The position numbers and the translations under genes are program-made. The notes under the pieces are model-generated. The model was not told where the DNA came from. It did no database searches and saw only the letters and a list, made by a program, of their open reading frames with translations. From Flavobacterium sp. (GTDB taxonomy: Bacteria > Bacteroidota > Bacteroidia > Flavobacteriales > Flavobacteriaceae), in NCBI GenBank assembly GCA_012032075.1, contig JAAURU010000234.1, positions 1-6,051 of the forward strand: 6,051 bases of DNA, written 5' to 3'. Shown piece after piece: positions 1 through 5,813 of this stretch (its first letter is position 1; every line of letters starts with the position of its first letter).

Positions 1-559
1 CCGTTTCTTTGCTCTACAGTTAACCCTTTGCCTTCGAAGGCATTTAAGGCTTTTGATAAAGATTCTTTAAGTTTTTTCATCGTAGCATCTTTATCGGCCA
101 TCATTTTTTCAAGTTCTGCTAAACGTTTTGAAGAAGCATCTAAATCTCCTTTCAATTTATTTAATCGGTCTTGTTCTGCATTTAGTGTTTTTTGTTTGGC
201 TTCTAATTCTGCTAATAATTCTCTGTTTTTCTTCATGTTGCTATCTAAAGCATCACTACTATTTTTCTCTAAAGCTACATAAGACGCTTTTAAATTGTCT
301 AGGTTTTCTTTGTAGCTTCATAATCTGTAGCTAATTTATCGCGTTCTGCTTTTGTTTTAGAAAGTTCGGTTTGTAGATTATTTTTGTCCAGTTCTAGTTG
401 ATTTTTAGATGTTTTTAATCCTTCATTTTCATCGGCTAAAGCATTGCGTTCTTTTTTCAAATCGGCATACTGACTTTCTAAATCTTGATAGATTTTTTTT
501 GACACACACGATGTTGTTAATCCTAAAACTATCATGGTAAGGGCAACTTTTTTTATCAT
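1..559 (-). CDS. OmpA-family coiled-coil lipoprotein, N-terminal part (3' end outside window; one apparent frameshift)
   Basis: The protein opens with a lipoprotein signal: positive MIKK, a hydrophobic stretch, then a lipobox ending LTTSC with Cys18 as the lipidation site. A long charged heptad-rich coiled coil follows (about residues 22-165, rich in K, E, L, N, D). It ends in the FEGKGLTVEQRN stretch that I recognise as the entry to the OmpA/MotB peptidoglycan-binding domain in flavobacterial proteins; that domain itself lies beyond the left edge. The likely role is a membrane-anchored envelope protein that spans toward peptidoglycan. Read literally, the frame stops at 299-301 after 86 codons. 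Adding one T near the T run at 304-307 (one A on the coding strand) removes the stop and continues the coiled coil (KKNLDNLKASY) to the window edge, about 186 codons in all. The ATG at 557-559 is chosen because the signal peptide begins there; no Shine-Dalgarno site is visible. Family assignment is fairly sure; the partner or precise role is unknown. Confidence 0.8.
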
Positions 560-641
560 AACGGGTTGTATTTATTATTTAACTATTAGGTTTGTATTGA
601 GTCCTGATGGAAACGGAAATCTTTTAATAATTTGCTAGAAA

Positions 642-666
642 GTCACTTCGACAAGCTCAGTGTGAC
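642..666. repeat. REP-like intergenic hairpin repeat
   Basis: The element begins GTCAC and ends GTGAC, which pair as a 5-bp stem. CACT/AGTG gives an alternative inner pairing, and the core reads TTCGACAAGCTCAG. From memory, this core with a short flanking stem recurs in intergenic regions of many flavobacterial genomes. Only one copy lies in this window, so the repeat status rests on recall and not on counting. It sits between xth (downstream side) and the OmpA-family gene, where a hairpin could also stabilise or end transcripts. There is no clear T tract after it in either direction, so a classical terminator is not claimed. Confidence 0.55.
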
Positions 667-720
667 AAAAATTAAAAAGATATAGTGTACAGCAGGAAAT
701 AGCTCCAAATAAAGAAAAAT

Positions 721-1482
721 TTAATTAATCTCTACTAGAACTGGGCAGTGATCTGAATGTTTTGCTTCTGGTAAAATTAAGGCTTTTTTTATTTTTTCCT
801 TTAATGGTTCTGAGGCTAAACAATAATCAATTCTCCATCCTTTATTATTATTTCGAGCATTTGCTCTATAACTCCACCAACTGTAATTGTGTGGTTCTTT
901 GTTTAAATGACGAAAGGTGTCTATAAAACCACTTTTCATAAAACCATCTATCCATGCTCTTTCTTCGGGTAAAAATCCAGATACTTTTGCATTGCGAATA
1001 GGGTCATGAATGTCAATTGCTTGATGACAGATATTATAATCTCCACAAATGACTAAATTTGGAATTTCTTTCTTTAAAGTTGTAATATAGTTTTGGAAAT
1101 CATCCATATATTTAAACTTATGGTCTAAACGGTCAATATTTGTTCCAGATGGAAGATATAAACTCATAATTGATACTTCATCAAAATCGACTCTTAGATT
1201 TCTACCTTCAAAATCCATATGTTCAATTCCAGTGCCAAAAACGATGTTTTTAGGTTCTTTTTTACAAAGTATGGCAACACCACTATATCCTTTTTTTTGC
1301 GCTGAAAAATAGTACTGATAGGGATAACCCATTTTTGTAATTTCTGATACAGGAATTTGATCTTCGGCAGCTTTAATTTCTTGTAAACAAATTACATCTG
1401 GACTGGCTTGCTGCAACCAATCTAAAAAACCTTTTGTTATAGCAGCTCTAATACCGTTTACATTATAGGATATTATCTTCAT
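721..1482 (-). CDS. xth: Exodeoxyribonuclease III (AP endonuclease, base excision repair)
   Basis: This 253-residue protein is a full-length ExoIII of the exonuclease-endonuclease-phosphatase fold. It acts in the cytoplasm in base excision repair, cleaving 5' of abasic sites and removing nucleotides from 3' ends of duplex DNA. The family motifs all appear in order: SYNVNGIRAA with Asn7, LQEIKA with metal-binding Glu35, SLYLPSG with Tyr109, GDYN with Asp148 and Asn150, and the C-terminal KHSDHCPV with Asp244 and His245. These match the catalytic set known for E. coli ExoIII. The MKIISYNVNG start is the standard family N-terminus, so the ATG at 1480-1482 is secure. No frameshift is needed. The leader before the start is A-rich without a Shine-Dalgarno site. 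The gene is divergent from the acyltransferase gene and has its own -7-like element 21 bp upstream. Confidence 0.96.
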   Translation of the reverse strand: MKIISYNVNGIRAAITKGFLDWLQQASPDVICLQEIKAAEDQIPVSEITKMGYPYQYYFSAQKKGYSGVAILCKKEPKNIVFGTGIEHMDFEGRNLRVDFDEVSIMSLYLPSGTNIDRLDHKFKYMDDFQNYITTLKKEIPNLVICGDYNICHQAIDIHDPIRNAKVSGFLPEERAWIDGFMKSGFIDTFRHLNKEPHNYSWWSYRANARNNNKGWRIDYCLASEPLKEKIKKALILPEAKHSDHCPVLVEIN

Positions 1483-1503
1483 TTTGTGTTTTTAGATATT
1501 CAC

Positions 1504-1511
1504 CAAAAGTA
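1504..1511 (-). promoter_or_regulatory. Putative -7 promoter element for xth
   Basis: On the minus strand this reads TACTTTTG, which fits the Bacteroidota -7 consensus TAnnTTTG, with 21 bp between it and the xth start codon. No convincing -33 TTG/TTTG is seen at the expected distance of about 19 bp, and the -7 consensus is expected by chance several times in DNA this AT-rich. The call rests on position and consensus only. Confidence 0.4.
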
Positions 1512-1593
1512 CTAAAACCCATCTAATATTAAAAATAATTTACAAGAGATTAACAGTCAAAAAAATAGCCATCTCATAGTGCTTTTTTATATG

Positions 1594-1605
1594 AATTGTA
1601 CAATT
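1594..1605. promoter_or_regulatory. 12-bp perfect palindrome in the divergent promoter region (possible operator)
   Basis: The site reads AATTGTACAATT, a perfect 12-bp inverted repeat. It lies 26 bp before the -7-like element of the acyltransferase gene, so it would sit at roughly -49 to -38 if transcription starts near 1643. That is a position typical of an activator or repressor site. No regulator gene lies in the window to pair with it, and short AT-rich palindromes also arise by chance. Confidence 0.3.
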
Positions 1606-1631
1606 ATTAACTCAATATTGCATAGAATTGT

Positions 1632-1639
1632 TATCTTTG
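1632..1639 (+). promoter_or_regulatory. Putative -7 promoter element for the OlsF-like acyltransferase gene
   Basis: TATCTTTG matches the Bacteroidota sigma-ABfr -7 consensus TAnnTTTG. It is 26 bp ahead of the start codon at 1666. The -33 region is weak: no TTG falls about 19 bp upstream. The leader just after it holds a 7-bp inverted repeat, TTTGTTT (1636-1642) and AAACAAA (1649-1655) with a 6-base loop, which overlaps the -7 element and might form a small leader hairpin. Confidence 0.45.
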
Positions 1640-1665
1640 TTTTCGCTCAAACAAAAACAATGTAA

Positions 1666-3467
1666 ATGGGATTAGTTACTGCTAAAGAAGTAGCCAAGGC
1701 TATAAAAACTGATAAGTATGGTTTTTTAGGAACTTTTTCAGGTTGGTTACTGATGAAAGTCCTCAAAATTTCTACTCTCAATAAAATATATGATAGAAAT
1801 AAACATCTAAGTGATTTGGAATTTCTAAATGCTATACTAGATGAATTCCAAATTAAATTTGAAATTCCTGAAGAAGATTTTAAACGTTTACCTAAAGATG
1901 GTGCTTATATTACCATTTCAAATCATCCATTAGGTGGAATTGATGGTATTTTATTGCTAAAATTAATGCTTGAAAAAGAGCCTAATTTTAAAATTATTGC
2001 TAATTTCTTATTGCATAGAATTGAACCTATGAAACCTTATATAATGCCTGTGAATCCTTTTGAAACACATAAGGATGCTAAATCTAGTGTTATAGGAATC
2101 AAAGAAACGTTAAGGCATTTATCTGACGGCAAACCTCTTGGAATGTTTCCTGCTGGTGAAGTTTCTACCTATAAAGATGAAAAAATTATTGTAGATAAGC
2201 CTTGGGAAGAAGGTGCTATAAAAATAATTAAAAAAGCAAAAGTTCCTGTTGTTCCCATTTATTTTCATGCAAAAAATAGCAAACTTTTTTATTTTTTATC
2301 AAAACTAAACGATACTCTAAGAACAGCAAAATTGCCTAGTGAATTACTTACTCAAAAAAACAGAGTGATTAAAGTAAGAATAGGTAAACCAATAGCTGTT
2401 GCTGAACAAAACGAATACACTTCCATTGAAGAATATGGAGAATTTTTACGAAAAAAAACGTATATGCTTTCTAATGCATTTGTAAAAGAAAGTAAGTTAA
2501 TTAATCCGGCTTCTTTAAAATTACCTAAAAGCCCGAAACAAATTGTAAAGCCAGCCAATCATGACCAAATAATGGAAGAAATTTCATTTTTAAGAGAAGA
2601 GGATTGTCGTTTATTACAAAGTAAAAACTATGAAGTATTTATTGTAACTGCCGATAAAATTCCAAATATTCTTCATGAAATAGGTCGCTTGCGTGAGATT
2701 ACCTTTAGAGAAGTAGGTGAAGGGACTAATGAATCTATCGATTTAGACCAATATGATAAATATTATCACCATATGTTTTTGTGGGATGATGAAGCGCAAA
2801 TGATTGCAGGTGCTTATCGCATGGGATTAGGTTCTCAAATTTATGCAAAGTATGGAATTGATGGTTTTTATTTGCATGATTTATTCCGTTTTGAGCCTGA
2901 ATTATATGATATGATGAGTAAATCAATTGAAATGGGACGTGCTTTTATAATAAGTGAATACCAACAAAAACCTATGCCTTTATTTTTATTATGGAAAGGT
3001 ATTGTACATACTACATTAAGACATCCAGAACACAAATATTTAATAGGTGGTGTAAGTATTAGTAATCAATTTTCTGATTTTTCAAAATCGCTAATGATTG
3101 AATTTATGAAATCGCATTATTATGATCCTTATATTGCTCAATATATACACCCAAAAAAGGACTTTAAAGTAAAACTTAAAGATGCAGATAAAGATTTTGT
3201 TTTTAACGAAGCTGAAGCTGATTTGAATAAGTTTGATAAAATTATTGATGAAGTAGAACCTGGAAATTTACGTTTACCTGTTTTAATTAAAAATATATTA
3301 AACAAAATGCTCGTGTAGTGGCTTTTAATGTTGATCCATTATTTAATAATGCTGTTGACGGTTTAATGTATATAAAAATTTCTGATTTACCAGAAAGCAC
3401 CGTTAAACCTGTTATGGAAGAGTTCCAAGCTGAACTGGAACGAAAAGAAGAAAAGAATAGAAAGTAA
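1666..3467 (+). CDS. olsF: Bifunctional OlsF-type aminolipid acyltransferase (PlsC-like + GNAT-like domains; one apparent frameshift near the 3' end)
   Basis: The N-terminal half is a PlsC/lysophosphatidate-acyltransferase-like domain: NHPLGGIDG (residues 86-94, with His87 and Asp93), FPAGEVS (161-167) and VPVVPIYF (193-200). The C-terminal half (about 310-520) resembles the OlsB/acyl-homoserine-lactone-synthase-like GNAT fold, with LREITFREVGEG (342-353), LWDDEAQMIAGAYRMG (372-387) and EMGRAFI (422-428). This order is that of OlsF, where the C-terminal domain N-acylates an amino acid (ornithine in known cases) and the N-terminal domain adds the second, ester-linked acyl chain. The likely product is an ornithine- or glycine-type aminolipid made at the inner membrane; the amino-acid substrate cannot be read from sequence. 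Literally, the frame ends at 3318 (550 aa). Adding one A to the A5 run at 3289-3293 restores KKYIKQNARVVAFNVDP and runs to the stop at 3465-3467, about 600 aa, the usual family length. An in-frame TAA at 1663-1665 fixes ATG 1666 as the start. Domain call is strong; olsF versus a glycine-lipid (GlsF-type) enzyme is open. Confidence 0.82.
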
Positions 3468-3470
3468 TAA

Positions 3471-3505
3471 AAAATGGCTCAAAATGAATTGAGCCTTTTT
3501 GTTTT
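3471..3505. terminator. Bidirectional intrinsic terminator between convergent genes
   Basis: A perfect 7-bp stem, GGCTCAA (3476-3482) and TTGAGCC (3489-3495), encloses a 6-base loop. It is followed by TTTTTGTTTT on the plus strand and preceded by an A run that gives ATTTTTT on the minus strand. It starts 4 bp after the corrected acyltransferase stop (3465-3467) and lies just past the stop of the minus-strand TM2 gene (3509), so it can end transcription from both sides. Its position also supports the frameshift-corrected end of the acyltransferase gene. Confidence 0.85.
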
Positions 3506-3508
3506 AAA

Positions 3509-3790
3509 CTAAAACCAAGGTTTTTTGTTTACTTGATAGGTTTGATAAAATTCTTCGTCTGATTTTGTTAGGTAAATGATTCCTTCAATAAAAGGAATTA
3601 TTCCTAAAACACCACAACTAATAACAGATAAAATTATTTGAATAATACCCTCTTTGCTATAACCTAATATAAATTTATGAACCCCTAAGCTTCCTATTAA
3701 TAGTGCACAAACTCCAGCTATTATTTTTTTGTTTTCTTGTAGTGGTTGATATGATTGATTCCACTCTTCTGTTGGCTTTGTTGTTTCCAT
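3509..3790 (-). CDS. Small TM2-domain membrane protein (93 aa)
   Basis: A short polar N-terminus (residues 1-20, rich in E, Q, T) leads into a TM2 domain at about 21-80. Its features are a first membrane helix from about 23 to 42, the GVHKFILGY turn (36-44, the family's G-x-(H/D)-(K/R)-F-x-x-G-Y/D signature), and a second helix pair region ending IIPFIEGIIYLTKS (64-77). TM2 proteins are small two-helix membrane proteins of mostly unknown function. The gene is the last in the minus-strand cluster, 20 bp after the M48 protease gene and just before the bidirectional terminator, so it is probably co-transcribed with the protease. The ATG at 3788-3790 is the only reasonable start; its leader is A-rich. 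It differs in sequence and layout from the other TM2 protein at 5443-5781, so the two are not a recent duplication. Confidence 0.88.
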   Translation of the reverse strand: METTKPTEEWNQSYQPLQENKKIIAGVCALLIGSLGVHKFILGYSKEGIIQIILSVISCGVLGIIPFIEGIIYLTKSDEEFYQTYQVNKKPWF

Positions 3791-3810
3791 TTGTTTTAAT
3801 TTTTAGTTGA

Positions 3811-5031
3811 TTATTTATAAGAATAAAGGAGAAGTTTAAAATCTTCCCATTGTTTGTTAGACATTATTTTTTCTGCTTTTATTTTTTTCCCTTTTAAAGA
3901 GTTTAAAATATATTTTGCTCTATCTTCTGATTCTGGATGCGTGGAAATCCAATAGGTATATTTATGTAATTCATTATCGACTGATAATTCATACATAAAA
4001 TCTGCGAAAGGTCTTGGATCTATTTTAGCTTTTAGCATATACTTTACACTTTCCATATCGGCTTCTCGCTCCAAACTTCTGTCGTAAGCAGAAGAAGATA
4101 AAGTATGAAGCACTTCTTTTATCACTTGACTATTAGCTCCAGTCATGGAAAGCAATGCAGAAAAACCTATCTCTTTAGATAATTTTTTCATAACATGATT
4201 GTTTTGAATGTGAGCAATTTCATGACCAAGTACTCCTAACAAGGCTTCTTCACTATTACAATCTGTAATTAATCCAGAATAAACTATCAAATGATTATCT
4301 GGCATTGCAAAAGCATTTACCTCATCCTTTTTTATTATATGCACTTTTAGACTATCTCTTTCAATATTATTTTCTTTACACAATGGCAATAACAAAGAGT
4401 CTAATTTTCTTGTTATTTCTGCCTCATAAATAATTTTTTCTGTGTTTTCAATTTGTTCCCAGATTAAATTACCTAAAGTACTTTCTGTATTTGACTTTAT
4501 AGATTTAACTCCAAAAAAACCAACTAAATCTAGCTGTGCTAATAATAACCACATTCCAAAAAAGGAAATTAGAATAACAAATGCTTTAGTTATAAGCTTC
4601 ATTTTTTTACATATTAAGTTAGTAATGTCTGCAAAAAAATATAATTCAGAATGTATTCCTTTTCTTACTCTTGTTGCTAAAATTAAAGTAGTGATAAATT
4701 CCACTACATTAAAAGTGACAAGCGTAATCATATAAGCTATGTAATAGTTAGTTGCTTTTTCATTAGAAAAAAGCACACCTATTGTCCACCAAAAACCTGC
4801 GCTATTAAAAAAAAACAATCCTAATTGAGAGGCTAATGCTTGAGTACAATGCCATTTTACAAAAGGAGTACTTTTTCTATTTCCTAAATAAAAGAAAAAA
4901 GTAGCCATTAAGTTTAAAATGGGCAATGGTAAACCACCTATTACGGCAACTAAAGACATTAAATAACTATTAGAAGCTCTTTCTAATTCTGATTCTACAG
5001 GTTTATAGTAAAATGTTTCGTTTGTAATCAT
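3811..5031 (-). CDS. Polytopic M48-family zinc metalloprotease with N-terminal DUF4870-like membrane domain
   Basis: This 406-residue protein has two parts. Residues ~15-130 form a DUF4870-like membrane region: a helix at 24-48 with GGLPLPILN, then a charged loop, HCTQALASQLG (61-71), and helices at about 64-88 and 97-121. A further helix at about 147-169 leads into an M48 peptidase domain (about 195-380). The peptidase shows NAFAMPDNHLIVYSGL (239-254), the zinc motif HEIAH (270-274, catalytic Glu271), EREAD (321-325, Glu321 the expected third zinc ligand) and STHPESEDR (363-371), so it should be active. Relatives include HtpX, BepA and Oma1, which act in quality control of membrane or envelope proteins. 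Loops 50-61 and 121-146 are positively charged, which by the positive-inside rule would put the peptidase domain in the periplasm; this is inference. Its ATG (5029-5031) overlaps the TGA of the corrected DUF2752 gene as ATGA, suggesting translational coupling. The substrate is unknown. Confidence 0.88.
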   Translation of the reverse strand: MITNETFYYKPVESELERASNSYLMSLVAVIGGLPLPILNLMATFFFYLGNRKSTPFVKWHCTQALASQLGLFFFNSAGFWWTIGVLFSNEKATNYYIAYMITLVTFNVVEFITTLILATRVRKGIHSELYFFADITNLICKKMKLITKAFVILISFFGMWLLLAQLDLVGFFGVKSIKSNTESTLGNLIWEQIENTEKIIYEAEITRKLDSLLLPLCKENNIERDSLKVHIIKKDEVNAFAMPDNHLIVYSGLITDCNSEEALLGVLGHEIAHIQNNHVMKKLSKEIGFSALLSMTGANSQVIKEVLHTLSSSAYDRSLEREADMESVKYMLKAKIDPRPFADFMYELSVDNELHKYTYWISTHPESEDRAKYILNSLKGKKIKAEKIMSNKQWEDFKLLLYSYK

Positions 5032-5439
5032 AAGTTTTTATTGATGTTCCAAATCCAATTTAATAGAACTAAAATAATACAACATATAGCAACTTTTTTA
5101 ATTCTTAGAAAAGCTTCTGCTTGCTTATAAAATTGAAAAAAAGATTCTTTTTTAATAAATAATCATATCCTATCCAAATAGGGCAAATAACCATAATTAA
5201 GGCAACTATAATTCCAAAGGGATTTAAAAAAATTGACGAAATAATCTCTCCTTTTGAAATTTCAATTACAGCTCTTGTTGTGCCACAAGAAGGACAAGGA
5301 ATATTGGTTATTCTTTTAAAAACGCATACTGTAAATTCTTTTTCTTGAATTTGCATTTGCTTTTTTATTGTAAAAAATAACCAACCATACCCTATAAAAC
5401 AAGCTACTATGATAAACAGATATAACTTGTTTTTTGCAT
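5028..5439 (-). CDS. DUF2752 membrane protein (137 aa after repair of two apparent frameshifts)
   Basis: The recognisable core is NIPCPSCGTTRAV (about residues 47-58), the Cys-Pro-x-Cys-Gly-x-x-Arg signature of DUF2752, followed by LNPFG and a membrane helix (about 72-95). The uninterrupted frame covers only 5105-5356 and lacks both terminal helices. Upstream, one added base in the T6 run at 5430-5435 joins an ATG at 5437-5439 to MQKNKLYLFIIVACFIGYGW, a typical first helix. Downstream, one added base in the A runs at 5129-5142 opens a third helix, KKVAICCIILVLLNWIW, ending at a TGA (5028-5030) that overlaps the next gene's ATG. The repaired gene starts 3 bp after the TM2 stop. The neat fit on both sides makes the repair convincing. 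Cys39, Cys49 and Cys52 sit on the loop after helix 1 and could bind metal or form disulfides. The biochemical function of DUF2752 is unknown. Confidence 0.85.
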
Positions 5440-5442
5440 ATT

Positions 5443-5781
5443 TTACATGAAAGCTCTATTAAATTGCTCCATATTTTTTTCTTTTGTAGCTCCTTGGATT
5501 AAAAACCAATCAACAATTGCCCAAACTCCTAAACCACCACACGTTAATAATTTTCCAACTCCCATTCCAGTGTCACCAATATAGAAACGATCGATACCAT
5601 AAGCTCCAGCAAATATTGAAATCAACAAAGCCGTTGTAGGGTCTTTGAATTGAAGCATTTGAACCATTGGCCATTTTTCGTCTTCTAATTTTAATAATCG
5701 TTCTCTTACTGCATTCAATTGATGACCTTCAAAAAACTTAGCGTTTGTCATCATAAACATGTCAACCTTTTGTGATTCCAT
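5443..5781 (-). CDS. TM2-domain membrane protein with N-terminal soluble segment (112 aa)
   Basis: Residues 1-45 form a charged soluble segment (NAKFFEGHQLNAVRERLLKL), a conserved N-terminus I recognise in flavobacterial TM2 proteins. The TM2 domain spans about 46-97: a first helix from TTALLISIFAGAYG, the signature GIDRFYIGD (62-70), then GVGKLLTCGGLGVWAIVDWFLI (74-95) as the second helix. The C-terminal tail is polar. The signature has the canonical D-R-F-Y-x-G-D form, unlike the looser one in the 93-aa TM2 protein of the same cluster. The gene sits 32 bp after the VOC-family gene and 3 bp before the corrected DUF2752 start. No promoter consensus is evident in the 32-bp gap, so transcription may start further upstream or in the VOC gene. 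The ATG at 5779-5781 gives the usual N-terminus. Function is unknown. Confidence 0.88.
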   Translation of the reverse strand: MESQKVDMFMMTNAKFFEGHQLNAVRERLLKLEDEKWPMVQMLQFKDPTTALLISIFAGAYGIDRFYIGDTGMGVGKLLTCGGLGVWAIVDWFLIQGATKEKNMEQFNRAFM

Positions 5782-5813
5782 TTTTATATATATTTGATTA
5801 ATTAGTTACTATT

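Noticed and set aside
31..40. 10-bp palindrome CCTTCGAAGG
   Set aside because: It lies in codons for the conserved NAFEGKG stretch of the OmpA-family protein, so it is explained by coding.
28..334. Plus-strand frames at 28-282 and 128-334
   Set aside because: They lie antisense to the coiled-coil region of the OmpA-family gene. Their S/F/L-rich translations are typical shadows of a K/E-rich coding strand, and they show no domain or leader.
2352..2926. Minus-strand frames at 2352-2558 and 2735-2926
   Set aside because: Both are antisense to conserved parts of the acyltransferase gene and resemble no family.
4442..4735. Plus-strand frame of 97 codons
   Set aside because: It is antisense to the membrane part of the M48 protease gene, with no promoter or motif.
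5105..5356. DUF2752 gene starting at the ATG at 5354-5356
   Set aside because: This start removes the first membrane helix. In-frame coding-like sequence continues upstream to the run at 5430-5435, and an ATG at 5437-5439 fits the operon spacing.
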